The notes below the pieces were generated by a model that was not told where the DNA came from, did no database searches, and was given only the letters and a program-made list of their open reading frames with translations. Positions 1 to 12,300 of a stretch of DNA of 64,000 bases are shown piece by piece (position 1 is the first letter of the stretch; each line of letters begins with the position of its first letter). The stretch is taken from NCBI GenBank assembly GCA_000310025.1, contig FN649734.1, positions 3,724,003 through 3,788,002 of the forward strand, written 5' to 3'. Position numbers and translations under genes: made by a program. Source of the DNA: Ectocarpus siliculosus. Lineage: Eukaryota; Sar; Phaeophyceae; Ectocarpales; Ectocarpaceae.

Positions 1-1147
1 GCGCCTGTCATCAAGGCCGCCCCGGCGCCCGCTCCTAAGGTCGAGAAGAAGGCCCCGGCCCCAGCGCCTGCTCCCAAGGTCGAGCCTAAGCCTGCTCCTA
101 CTCCTAAGGTCGAGCCGATCGCCCCCCCGCCCGCGCCCGCTCCCAAGGTCGAGCCGGTCGCCCCCCCGCCCGCGCCCGCTCCCAAGGTCGAGCCTAAGCC
201 CCCCGCGCCGGCGCCCGCTCCCAAGGTAGAGCCGAAGAAGGCCCCGGCCCCCGCGCCGGTACCAGCTGCGAAGGCCCCTGAGGTCGCCGCCGTCAAGAAG
301 GTCGCCGCTCCCGCTCCCCCGCCGCCGCCGCCGGCTGTCGCTCCCGCCGCTCCGAAGGCCGCGGCGCCGAAGTCCATGGCGCCGAAGCCGGCGCCCAAGC
401 CGAAGCCGGCCCCCGCGCCCAAGAAGCCCAGCGGGCCTTCTCCGCAGGTGGGTGCTTGATACGGTACGGTACGACGGCATGTTGTCGCTTCGCGACAGCA
501 AGACAGCGGCGGTTGTGTGCGTGGGTGCTTTGCGTGTGTGTGTGTGTGTGTGTGTATTTTCTTAATTAGTACTTCGAAGTACCGACCGCGCTACCCGGCT
601 GATCAAACGTGAGTGCCAGCGGGTAAAATCGAGGTCTCTGGAAGGGCAAGGGTGTGTCTGTGTGTTGCTTTTCATTTGGTATCGACCGCGCCAGTGAAAG
701 TAGTACGGCCGGGACACAACGAGATCACGTTTTTCTAGTCCACGGGCTCCTTCAACGGGTTGGGGGGGGACTAGGAGGAGGTTGTACTGCACGAGCCTGT
801 CTGTGTTGTCATGTCTTGGATTGGACTGCCTGCACCAGCCTGTGCTTCTTGGGTGCAAATCATGATGCTTTCTTGATCGTGTTCGAATCCCATCTCGGAA
901 AAAAAAAAAAAAAGGCTCAAAAGGCTGCCCAGGCGAAGGCCAAGGCGGCCGCGGAAGCTAAGGAGAGGGAGGAGAAGGCCGCGGCTTTGGCCGCGGAGAA
1001 GGCCGCGGCGGCCGAGAAGAAGGCTCTCACGGATAAGATTAAGGCCGCGCGGGAAGACTTCGGGACGGTGAAGATGGGACCTGACAAGAGTGAGTGGTTG
1101 TTGTTGCCGCCGGCGTTTTCCGATTAAAAGTTGTTGTGTTGCTGATA

Positions 1148-1188
<41 letters not shown>

Positions 1189-1207
1189 GGTGTTTCTGAG
1201 TGAGTTG

Positions 1208-1284
<77 letters not shown>

Positions 1285-4200
1285 GGTGTTTTCGAGGGAG
1301 TTGTTGTGGTTGTTGCTGTTGTTGTTGTTGTCGTTGCTGCAGCTGTTCCCGGTGTTTCCGAGAGAGTGGTCGGTGTTGGTGCCGCTGTTGCACATGGTGG
1401 TCATGAGCAGCGTTCGTCTGTCGGGAGTGACCGTGGGCTATTTAGACTTGATTTTTGCGATGGAAGCATGGAAACGATCGTGATGTTCCCTGATGTGCTC
1501 TTCAGCAGTTGTCGTCGGCTGCTTGTTACTGATAGCTTGGTCGGAAATATGCACGACAGTCAGCGACGAAGGAGTATGTGAGATGCTCCCTCTCCTGCCC
1601 GCAGAACGAGTCCGTTGTTGTGTCTCAAGGATAACAAGGGTCTTTTGATGTGATCTATCTCTCGCCACAAAAAAATCAAGTCTCCGTGATCAATGGCGGG
1701 TATTGCAAGACTGATGCGACAACAAGGGTTAAACAAGAAGTGCCATGCAGAGCTTCCTTCTTTTTCTATTCAAGCGTATCTGCTTTTATCTTTTTTTCTT
1801 GTTTTTTTGCGGAGATCATGTTGTATATTGGCATGGAATTTGTCACTTCAAGACGCATGCTGGCTTCGGGTCCCTCTTGCAGCTGTTCTTGTTGTTGTCT
1901 TCGCATTAAGAATCGTCCCTGTCTCTCTGCCGAGTACCCTCATCTGTCAGTACTTATCAGCGGCACTTCTCTTTTCTTATTTTACTTTCTTAGTTAAGAC
2001 CCAACGAATCCGACCCAACGAATCCATCTCTATCTAAGAAAAGAGTCTTTGAGATAAATTAGCAATGAATTCATAGCGTCAGCGAAAGAGCTGTATTTCC
2101 TTTTTTCGTTCAAGCACATTTTTTTTTTTTTTTGTCTTGTCGCAGAGGCGATCGCGACGACGACGACGACCAAGGTAGCGTCGAAGCCAACCAAGGACCC
2201 GCAGGAGGTCGCCTTGGAGGAGATCCGTGCACAAAGATCAGCGGTAAGAACAATCACGGAAGCATCGTCGAGTAACGGGGAGTACTCATAACCGTGCGCG
2301 CCGTAGTCGTTAGACCATTGACCTCGCATCCCTGCAAAGCACGCCGGTTTGTCACCGGCCCAGGCTCGCACACCACTAAGCGCGAAGCGCCGTGAGGTAT
2401 TCGGCGAGGGAGGGGACGGGATGGGCGTAATCCTTTGCGCGCCAAGAGAAGTCGGAGTCAAAGCAGCATGGAGGGTGTGTGGGTGAGGGTAGCGGGGCGA
2501 ACGCCGGTTGAATCGTTCTGAGGATCGTTCCCTGTATATGATAGATACCATCTGTTAAAACAAGTAGTTCGTCGCACATGGGAAGCCGCGGCGGGAGGGA
2601 GGGGGGTCAATGTCCTTCTTGTGGGAGTTTTTTTGGGCCCATTGGGGGGGGTTGTGGGCTGTTTTTGTGTGTTGATTTTTTTTTTTTTTGGGGGGGGGGG
2701 GGGGCAGTAGTCCCCAGGAACGCTGTTGGAGCAAGAAGTTATGCGGGCTGAGGCGAGGCGTGCATGTCCGTGTAGGCCCAGGCAGCAGATGACTGTTTGG
2801 CAGGCAATCCACGGCGGTGGTGGCAATACGCATCAGCTCGCCCTCGACTGCCCGTTGGTCGCTTTCACCGCGGCTGACGGGGCACATTTCAAGGGAGACT
2901 ACCTGGCCGACGTGTGCTAGCAGGATTAGCGGCGATCTTGGCTTGTCCAGTCGTCGACGCACTTTGAACTCGCGAGAAAGACCGCGGGTTCCTGTTGTTG
3001 TTGTTTTCGTTGTTCGTCTCGACCAACACTCCTCTCCCGCTCAAGAACGAATACCATACCAAATCCAAACCGCAGGCGATGAAGACTGTCCGTACGCAGT
3101 CGGAGGTGCTGAAAGCGGCCCAAATCAAGCTGAGCGACAACAACAAGAAGCTCGAGAGCGCGGAGAAGAAGATCGCCGATGACAAATTCAAGATGAAGAC
3201 CACCAAGTGAGAAGAAGAAGAAGAAGCCTGAAGCCTTGCCGACTTTCGTGGTGTGCATCACACATATTTTTGCGAAATATTTTGTTTTCGCCGTGGTCTT
3301 TTGTTTGTGTCGTCGAAGTTGTTGTTTTTTTGCAGCGTGGGGTCATATGTCACATCGTACCGTAAAGCGCGACCTTACGGTACCGTGTAACGCAGCCGTA
3401 CCGGATGGAGCCGTGCCTGATCGTATCGTATCGTACCGTATCTTGCAGTGCCGTACCGTACCGTACCGTACCCCATCACGCCGCACGTTGCCGGAACAAA
3501 CCAACTACAGGACGCCGAAGGTCCGCACGCAGCTGGCGGTGGAGATAGCGGAGAAGCAGCAGGTGGCGGCGAAGGCGCGGGCCAACATCAACGAAGCGGA
3601 GGCGGTCATCAAGGCCGCCGGGGTGAGCGACCAAGCCAGCCAACGCACAAGGAGGCTTGCAACCTTCCCGCCGTTTTTTTGTTGTTGTTCAACGCATACT
3701 CCTCGAGAATTATACAAGAGTTGTGGGAACAATTCCCGAGGGAAGATGGCCCCGGGATGCAGCGACGGCTACTACATACATGGGTCTGGACTTGGAATGC
3801 CAGGGAATTGCTTTGGGTCCCCCGCCCCCCGATGTCGCTTGCCCAGATACTCCGTACTTGCAGTTACATAGCTCTTATTTGACTATAGTACCCTGCCCTG
3901 TGAAATCCTTTGGCACGATGGAGCTGCATGTGCGTACCAGATGGTTTTATGGGTTGAGAGGTTCCGAAGGTTCCGGTGCCCGCTATGGTGCCCGTAGCTA
4001 TGGTGCCCGTAGCTATGGTGCCCGTAGCTATGGTGCCCGTAGCTATGGTGCCCGTAGCTCTGGGTGGCACTATTCGGGGACCATCGAGGTGACACCTCCG
4101 ACGCCCCTCCACTGCTGCTGCCGTGAGGTCGTTTTTTGCACACAGATTTTTTACAATTATTATGTCTCTCATTGTTGCTTATTCCAGGATGTAAAGAAGC

Positions 4201-4612
4201 GGCAATGTTTGTATGAGGGGTCGGCACACGCCGATGTTGCGCACGGGTTTGTACAGTTTCACGTCTCTGTATCCAAATTCCAGCATGTAAAGTAGGGGCT
4301 ATGCTTCTTAAGAGGTAAAGGGGGTTGGGACACGCCGATAACACTCTCTTTGATCCGATTTTCGCGTAAACCGCGTTGTTGAGCATATGGTCGGGACAAA
4401 CTAGCTCGCACCTTTCCTCTCTTGGAATCGTACATTGTAGCCGCTGCCGCTGTCATCTGCTTTTGCCAGGAGCTCGTGTTGCATTTGAAAAGCGACTCGC
4501 TACCCGTAATATAGTCCAATTTGCGCAGCGTCCCACCCCTCGACCTCTCGTTCTCTTCCCGTCTGTCTATTTGTCTGCCATGTCTTCTCTTTTTGTCTCT
4601 TCGGTCTCTCTC

Positions 4613-4655
<43 letters not shown>

Positions 4656-5506
4656 CTCTCTGTCAAAATCTCAACATCTCATCTCTCTCTGCCTGTTTGT
4701 CTGTCTGTCTGTCTTTTTCTCTCCTCTGGCGGGGCATCACAGAAAGAGGTGCAAGATGCGACAAAGGAGTCGAAGGCACTGTCGGCACGGCAAGTGAGGG
4801 AAGAAGCGTCCCGCAAGGCCGCTCAGGCAAAGGAGGCCAAGGCAAGCGCGGACGCCAAGGTCAAGGCCGACGAGGGTGAGCGAGACACGCAGCAGGCACA
4901 TATATTTTTGTGTATGAATGGTAAATAGTTGCTACTCCGTATTCGTTGTTTCAACTCCTCCGGGTGTATACGACTGTGTGTGTGTGTGTGTTTCTTTCGA
5001 ATTGGCATCGACAGGGCTAACAGGCTGACCAATGAAAAGACGTCAGTGTTTCGTGTTTTACTTGATGTGCCGTGGGTGCTTCGTGAATGAGGAAAGAAAA
5101 CGCGCCGTGGTGCGTATTGTCGAACGTGAGATAGGTTTGGGTACTGCTGTGTTTTGTGGGAAGCTCCAGTCCGGCAGAGGACCACACATAAACGACGTCT
5201 CTCCCCTTCCTGCTGCAGTGCCGCCTGTCTTCGTTAAAAAAATTTGTAGCAAGTAGAATGCGTGTGATTGGCCTCGTTTTCTTTTTTTGTGGCAAGTGCA
5301 TGTTGCTGCTTTGTCATCGTTGCCATTTTTTTTGTTGTTGTTTTGTTTTATTATTTGCGGGGAAAAAAACAGACGCCAAGAAGCAGAAGAAGAAGTCGAT
5401 CCAGGCGGCGCAGGCAAGAGCGGAGCAGAAGAAGAAGGACATCGCTAAGGCTAAGGTGGATGCCGCCAAGGCCAAGGAGAACGTCTTCAAGGAGAAGCAA
5501 CTCAAG
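1..5506 (+). CDS. A/P/K-rich coiled-coil protein, unknown function (partial, 7 exons)
   Basis: Exons 1-447, 915-1089, 2146-2243, 3076-3206, 3511-3622, 4743-4875 and 5373-5506 join in phase at GT-AG sites (1,230 nt, 410 codons). The 5' end lies outside the window. Residues 1-149 are a low-complexity Ala/Pro/Lys/Val tract with a recurring APAPKVEP unit. The rest is an Ala/Lys/Glu/Gln-rich helical region, probably coiled coil, with repeated KAKA, EKKA and AQAKAK patterns. I recognise no catalytic domain and assign no function. Exon 2 may start at any of three in-frame AG sites after a poly-A run, so its start is approximate. The last visible exon ends at a good GTACGT donor, so further exons are expected, but the sequence after it is a dispersed repeat and a poly-G tract. 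Confidence is high for the exon chain and low for any role. Confidence 0.7.
448..914 (+). other. Intron 1 of the A/P/K-rich gene, with GT repeat and poly-A
   Basis: Non-coding sequence between exons 1 and 2. It holds a GT microsatellite at about 535-554. A poly-A run at 899-913 lies directly after a tRNA T-arm-like string, GTTCGAATCC, at 881-890. That layout would fit the 3' end of a tRNA-derived SINE, but I see no convincing upstream box A, so this is only a possibility. Confidence 0.35.
1150..1281 (+). repeat. CTG/TGC trinucleotide microsatellite
   Basis: Two long uninterrupted TGC runs (about 1,150-1,187 and 1,217-1,281), separated by a TGTTTCTGAGTGAGTTG-like spacer, lie in the intron after exon 2 of the A/P/K-rich gene. 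The runs give apparent poly-Leu, poly-Cys, poly-Gln and poly-Ser frames that are not coding. A shorter CTG run occurs at about 35,730-35,762. Confidence 0.9.
2270..2420 (-). repeat. Dispersed repeat R, partial copy in intron 3
   Basis: This stretch matches, in reverse orientation, the 3' half of the repeats ending near 52,730 and 55,095. Shared blocks include the reverse complements of GGTCAATGGTCTAACGACTA, GGGATGCGAGG and CGCCGAATACCTCACGGCG. It lies in the intron between 2,243 and 3,076. The TGGTCTAACG string resembles an internal pol III box A, so a tRNA-derived origin is possible but unproven. Confidence 0.6.
3342..3480 (+). repeat. Degenerate CGTAC pentanucleotide repeat
   Basis: Intronic tract with many copies of CGTAC, CCGTA and CGTAT, ending in a cleaner run of about four CCGTA units. 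It lies between exons 4 and 5 of the A/P/K-rich gene. Confidence 0.7.
3975..4062 (+). repeat. 15-bp minisatellite
   Basis: About five to six head-to-tail copies of a 15-bp unit, GGTGCCCGTAGCTAT, lie in the intron between exons 5 and 6 of the A/P/K-rich gene. Because 15 is a multiple of three, all frames stay open and give spurious GARSY-type peptides. Confidence 0.85.
4609..4652 (+). repeat. TC dinucleotide microsatellite
   Basis: A TC/CT run lies in a pyrimidine-rich tract just upstream of the exon-6 acceptor of the A/P/K-rich gene (exon from 4,743). It may act as an extended polypyrimidine tract. Confidence 0.8.
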
Positions 5507-6308
5507 GTACGTGGGCGGGAGGGCGGGGGGGGGTGTACCCACGTAAACGCATGCCGTAGTCGTTAGACCAATGACTGGCACCCCTACAATGCCGGGACGG
5601 AGCGATATGCCGGGTTTTCGCCGACCAGAAGCTGGTCATCATCCTTGCGTTTGTTGTGCCAACCCAGGGGGGGGGGGGGGGGGGGCCCCAAGGGGCCATT
5701 TCCCGTTTGCCCAGGTTCACATAGGGGGGGGTCGCCCCCGGGGTTTTTTTTTTGGTTGGGAGTTTTTTTTCCTTCTTCCGTCAAGGGGGGTCCCCCATTT
5801 TGGGAGGGGGCCCCCCCTTCAGCAGCAAGGAATCGTGGTTTCCGCCAATTCCCGTTGGATTTTTTTTCCCTTAAGGTTCCCCCCTTTCGGGGGGGGGGGG
5901 GGGGGGGGGGTGGAGTCGAGGCTCCGGCAACGGAAAATCGGCGGTTATGTGTTTGTTGGAAGGATGACTGGATGACTCCAGTAGACCGCTCAGTCTGCTC
6001 TACACGAGAAGTGGCTTAAAGGCCACAGGGCTTTCTTTTCTGTTTGACGGCTGTAGCACTCTATCTGCGGCGTTTTCGACAGAGTTGACGCCTGGAATGA
6101 TGTTTTGACACCCCCCCTTTCGTTTTTCGAGGGGGTGATATCGCGGTCGAATGCTATTTACTGTCTGCCGCGGAAGGTTTTCGAGTTAAGCTGGCATTTG
6201 TTGGTAGAAATCCCCCCTTCGCCTGTGCCCTGTGCAACTCAGCCGTGCTAATTGTATGTGTGTGTTTTTTCGTGTGCGTGTGTTGTTTTCTCGAAATGTT
6301 CTTTGCAG
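5507..6308 (+). other. Repeat-bearing, poly-G/poly-C tract between two genes
   Basis: Contains a partial minus-strand copy of dispersed repeat R (about 5,535-5,640), then long G and C runs at about 5,669-5,688 and 5,889-5,910 with collapsed-looking homopolymers between them. No exon for the SHQ1 CS domain and no terminal exon for the upstream gene can be found. The sequence looks like low-quality or misjoined assembly rather than a normal intergenic spacer. Confidence 0.6.
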
Positions 6309-9300
6309 GTGATTCCGGGGCAACATTTCCCCGACCTCGATCTAACGACGACCCTCATGCAGCCCCGCTGGACACCCAAGGACTTGCTGAAGTGAGGATT
6401 TCGTGCCTGGCCACCCTCTTGTTGTCGTTGCTATGCTCGTTGTGGTTGTCGGTCTTCATTGACGTTGTATGTGTAGTTCGATTGGTGCTGATCGGGGTTT
6501 GCGTTGCTGTGCACACGCACAAAGATTGTTGCGGTTTGTGCACAGGAGTGATTTTTTGTGTTTTTGTTGGTGGTACGTGGGTCGGTCATTCGTCTTCTGC
6601 AGCGATGTTATAGGTGGCGTTGTTGTCTTTGCGAGGGCTGATGTTGGGGTCTTTCCATGCCGCATACTGTTCCTGCTGTACCTACGATTTCCGAGTCGGA
6701 ACCGGGGGTGGACAGACTCGACGTGGCTGCACGACTTGGCTTCTGTCACAACGCCTCTCGGCCGCACCCGCGCACACGGTGCCCCACCCTCTCCCCCCCG
6801 ATACATTTCCACGTTCGCGTCGCCCCCCCTTGCGTTTCTAGTTCTCGCGTTGTGGTACGAGTTCTCGCCCCTGCCTTGTGTACGTTTTCCCCTCTTGTTT
6901 TCTCTTCCTCGGCAATGTGCGTCCGCAGTGCCCCCCCCCCCCCCCCCCTCCACCGTTAGTTGACAGACACCCTCTCGTTTCCGATCCTTATCCCTGGCGC
7001 AACAAGAGAGCGCCCGAGCGGCGGAGACGAAGGCGGGGCCGAGGGCGTCGTGCCTGCCTCCTCCTTCTCCGGCGTCGAGGTGGTCTCGTCGGAGCGCTAC
7101 GATGTCCATGACGACGGCGACGACGGAGCCGCGGGCAACAGCGGTAGCGGTGGTAGTGTTGGTGCGGATGGCGGTGGTGGTTCACGCCTCCCTGCTGGGG
7201 GCTCCGGTGTGGCGGGAACCGGCGCCGGCGCAGCGGCGGAAGGGCGACGAGCGGGAGGGGAGGGCGGCGGAGTGGGCGCTGAGGTCTTGATCCGGCCTCC
7301 GAGTTACGGGTTCAACGACAAGGTGCTTTGGCCTGGCTCTCCTCCAGATGGTAGTTTTAGTAGATGCGATTTTCCCTCTGCGGGTGTGGCTGGTGCGAAT
7401 GGCGCCATGGAATGGTATATTTGCAACTAATCGCCGTGCCTTTTCGGTACCAAGCATCACTCCGCGCAGATGGGGAAGCACCGCCCAGCCCAGTTTGCTG
7501 GTTAACGGAGATAGGAACAACCCGCAGCCAGACAAGGAATAGCTTCATCACGGCTTGTGAGAAGCTGTTCCTCTTCCCAAAGCTCGCTACTGCTGCGTTA
7601 CACCCTTTGGGTTCCAACGCCCTGAGTGTCGGCTCCCCCTTGTGGAGACCAAAAGAGTACGCAACCGTTTTTTTTTTTTGTGGCCGCTTCCGCATTTGTC
7701 GCGCCTGCCTGGCTGGTAAGAAAAAGGCTCGTGAGCTGGTGCCAGTTATTATTGTCTTCGCCCGGAGCACCAATGGCCCTTGTCACCACACATGCCAAGC
7801 TTTGAAGCGGTTTCACCATGGAGTCGGGATTCCGGCATTTTGTCTGCTTGCGCACTGCTCGTCTGCTTCCGCGTGTTCGCCCGATTTTCACTCTCGACAG
7901 TTCAGCGGTTTTTTCACGTCCCTGAGGGAAGAGCTTCGTGAGATGATTCATCTGCCGAACCCAGACAAGACTCCTGCTGAGGCCAGACGAGGTGCGCCAG
8001 ACGCTCCTCCACCCTGCACCCACTCGGTTATTATTGATGTTGTTGTTGTTGTTGTTGCTATTGCTGTTGCTGTTGCTGTTTTGGTTGGGTAATGTTGATG
8101 TTGATGTCGACGTTGATGCTGATGCATGTGCTGTTGTTCTTGTTGCTGTTGTTTCGTCTCTCCCTCTCCCTCTCTCTGTCACTTCATCCCCGTCTCTCCC
8201 TCTCCCTCTCATCTCCCTCCCATCTCCCTCCCTCTCTCCTTTCCTCTGTTCCTCTCGTTCTCCGTAACGTGTGTGTCCGCCCGCCCGCCCCCCGTAGGCC
8301 TTCGACTAGAGCACGAGCAGGCCGCCTTCGACCCGGACCGGTACCTCGGCGACCTCTTCACCGAGGAAGAAGACCCGCTCCTCACGGAAGCGCTAGCGTT
8401 CGAGCCCCACTGGCGACTGAGGCTGGGGGCACAGCAGCAGCAGCAGCGGCGTCGTCGTCGACAACGGCGGAGAGGGCATGCGCAAGATCAAGGCAACGAG
8501 GAAGAGGATAAGCGGCAGGGGGTTGACGGAGGAGGAGGAGGACGAGGAGGAGCGTCGCCGGCCGGGGATGGTGGTAGAGAGGGAGCTCCAGAAGACGGGG
8601 CTTTGCTGCAGGGGGCAAGAGGAGGTGTAGAAGGCGTTGTTGAGGCGGAGGGCCGAGGGGATGGGGGACAGGATGAGGAGGAGGAGGGTTTTACGGAGGT
8701 GGAGCAGGAGCAGATGAGGTGAAAGGGGCCACCGAACGTGTGTGTTTTGGTAGCCGAGCAATGTATTTTCGTTCGCTAGCCGATCAGCGCGGTGCTACAT
8801 ACGTTACAAAACACACACACGAGAATGCTTGTTCTCATTATTTTTTCTGGTATCAGACTGATGTCTTTTCGTTGGTCATCCGGTTGGCGTGGTCGAAGCT
8901 AGTTTATGTTGACACGCCCCCTAGAGAGCGTGTTCGCATTTCCCCACCCGCTGTCAGACCGGGGTCTTTTCATTGGTCAGTTAGCACAGCCAATGCCACA
9001 TTCTCAACGAACAATCATACACACACAGACACACACACAAGACCCACACCCACACGGTGCCTTACACACCCTTGCCTCCTATCGCAAAACACACCGTCAA
9101 TACCAGGCGTCTTCCCAACCGCGAGTACCTAATCGAAGCCGGGAGTGCGGAGGAGAGGCGTGTCTTGCTCGGCCTGGCGGACATCTTGTTCGCCTATGCG
9201 TACGACCACCGGACCACGACGGGCGACGCCACCGTCGAGAGCCCCTGGACCGTGGCCGTTCTTAGCCCGCTCCTCAGCTGGCTCGAGGTGTGTGTGCGTG

Positions 9301-12300
9301 TGTTTTGGGACAATCGATCCGTGCGATTGCTGTTGGCGTTGCCGTCATTGTTGGCGTTGATGATGATGATGCGGTGTGGCTGCATCACGTGAAGCCACTA
9401 CAGCGTTAGCCTCTTGCTGCACTACCGGTTCTCTTTTGGTCTTCCCCACCCCGGGGCTGTTTGAGCGCGTTATTTTTGCATAACTGCTGCTGCCCCCCCC
9501 CCCCCCTCTAAGGCCTCGAGTTTGCCGTGTACCTCACCCTCGTCTGGCTTGGCCTCTGCCACCGCCATTTACACAATGCATCACACACAACCCGGGCGGA
9601 TTTTCAAAGCTCCATTACTCTACGACGAAGAGGGTGTACAAATCACACGTCTCTCAGTATGTAGTTTCGGAAAGCTCTCGACGAGACGATTCCATCGCCT
9701 CCATTCTCTGCCGTGGAGAAACGAGAGCTTTGGAAATCAGTCCGGGGCCTGTGATGTGATATCTCGTGCCTCGTGCGGCAACCAGCTATCCACCCCACAT
9801 GCACATACCTGCCGCCTTTTCTCTGACCTTTGACCAATCGTGCCGCCGCGCCTCCCGACTACTCTCTGTCCTCCAGGCCCCTGCGGAGGGGGGGGACGTG
9901 GCAGAGTCATCCCCTGTCGCCGCCGACGCCTCCGCCGAGACCGACGTGGCCCTGGCCGGCATCCGCCGCAGCCTGATCTTCCCGTACCTCAGGGTGTGGG
10001 AGCTGGGTGCTCTGGTGGCGAGGGACGTGAGGGACATCCTGGCGGCCGGCAAGCGATGCATCTTGCGCTGCCTGTTGCAGGTGTGTGTGTGTGTGTGAGA
10101 GAGAGAGTTTTCACTGTTTACTGTTGCCATCGACCGGGCTGGTTTGCTGGCCAATTATTGTGCGTCAGTCTCAGTGCGGTTGAACACATGACATCTTTCG
10201 AAAGACCATGATCCCGCGTGCATGGGCGCATGTGTGTTCGTGTCTTGGATTGTTAGCATCGACCGAGCGAACCCGGCTATGTAGCCAATGGATTTTTTTC
10301 ACATTTTTCAGCAGGGTATCATGCGTCCGTGTGCGATGTGGAATGCATTGGCTACAAAGGGTTTCGCTGTCGCGGCGTTTCGTGCAAGGGGGTTTGCAAC
10401 GTAGTTGTAGAGTCGCATGAGTCAGAGAAGGGGTTGTGAAGAGGAGAACAGAAGGAACGAAGATGGCCATGTTTTCACCCCCTGTGCGCAGGCATCCGAC
10501 AAGTGTTGCGTCGTGCCTCACCTGTATACCGGAGCCGTTATGTTGGTGTTTGTGGAGGCATCATAGGTAGGGGGGGGCGCGTTTCACGGGGCCACGTTAG
10601 TCTCGACATGAAACTCCGTTCCTCATACGAAGGTGAAAGACAGGAGGACGGGGAGAGCGTTTTTTTTTCACAGCATGACGTCATAGGGAAACTATGCCCA
10701 TGGCGCTGTCCGTGCTCTCTGCCCACGGCTGTCTCATGCAATCCTTCTCCGTGGGCTAATAGACGAACCGCTCCTCTTCAAGGAGGCAAGCAGTGGTGAT
10801 CCTTTCTTTTCCGTTGGTTTTTCTCTCCTACTGATTGCTCCGAATACATCGTATTATTCGCCCCTCAGGATCTTGCCGGGTGTTCTCAAGGCTCTTGGGG
10901 CCCTGGTAGGCATGTAAGGACTAAGGTAGCTGTTGCTTCTGCCTTTTCAATGTTTGGTTTTGAAGCAAGACTTTCTTCCTTACAAGTACAGCTGGTGACT
11001 TCTGGCGGAGTGCTGTTTTCACACATTCTCCGAGTTCTGACGAACAAAACTCCCTCCCGTGTTTACGTGCGGGGTAACCACCGCAGACGTACGCCCTAAT
11101 GGAGAGAGGGGAGGTGCACTACCTGCTGAACAAGCTCTTCGTCGAGGACTACTGCGTGTGGATCCAGAAGGTGCGTGGGGTTAGCTATTAATTGGGACCG
11201 TTGCACGCGGACATGCTTCCCCGCAATTCCTTACTTCCCCTTCTGCCAAAAGCAAGCTATTCTCTCGCGGGAGTTCGGTTAACTTGCGTACAATCTACCT
11301 CTCTGGTTGTAGAAACTGGTTCCATAATATTTTCGTTGAACAGACTCGGTGTCTCTTGAGAGACACAATCCGTGGCGATACACCGGTTCTTCGCGGGCGG
11401 GAAGCGTGGGTGGTAGTTTTTTTCACTCCTCCGCCTTTGAGGCCTTTCCGTTCCCCGCCGCGAGTGAGACACGATTCTGAAACCCCCGCCCGCGGCCGGC
11501 GCTGGCAGCAACTGAAGGAATATTTTTTCATGACTTCCCGCACGCCTTCTCATCTTTGGCCCTCCTCCGGTCTCAAGACCAAACACGTACGGGATTCCAC
11601 AGCAACCACAAACGCTGTTTTCTCCTTCTTTTTTGCAGGCTTCCGAGGAGTCTCTCGTCGCTTTGGCGGAGCGTTACGCTGCCGCCGCGAATTCGATCAC
11701 AAAAAGCGGGGCTTGCCTGGACCTAGAGAGGATCGAGGCGGACGCCGAAAGGGTGATCGCAGCGGGGCGGGGCGGCAGCGATGACGAAGAAGAAAGTTCG
11801 GCGGAAGAAGAGAGTTCGGATGAAGAAGAAGGAGACTCTTCCGAGGAAAGTTCGGATGAAGGTTCCGAAGAAAGCTCTGACGAGGACAGCAGCGCCGACG
11901 AAGACGGAGGCGACGGCGGCGGCGGCGAGGGGAAGAAGGCGGAGGCGCAGCCGGGGGGCGATGAAACATCGGGAGGTGGCATCGGACGGACGCCGGCGGC
12001 TCCTTCGACACAGGCACACAGCAGCGAGGCCCTCGCTTCGCCTGCGGCTGCACATGGCGCCAATGCTGCTGCTGTTGCCGCTGCTGCTGACACGGATGCA
12101 ACTGCATTGTCGAACGAGGCCGCGAGGTCGGGCGCATCAGGGGCAGCCGCAACGGCTGTAGGTAACGCCAACGGCAGCAGCACCAACAATAGCGGTGGAA
12201 GAGGTGGAGAGAGGGACCCTCAGCGGTCCACAACTACTGCCGTAGCTCCCGGCAGAACTGGCGCCGCCGACGACGACACCAGCAAGCCCTCCGCTTCCCG

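Noticed and set aside
1039-1404. Poly-Leu, poly-Gln, poly-Ser and poly-Cys proteins
   Set aside because: All are frames through a CTG/TGC microsatellite inside an intron.
6929-7006. SHQ1 exon 2 starting at 6,929 or 6,960
   Set aside because: Neither acceptor keeps phase with the 6,391 donor without a stop; 7,007 does.
9522-9610. An extra SHQ1 exon after the C-rich tract at 9,494-9,507
   Set aside because: Exons ending at 9,287 and starting at 9,877 join in phase 0 and give the expected domain order. The 9.5-kb stretch does not match the family.
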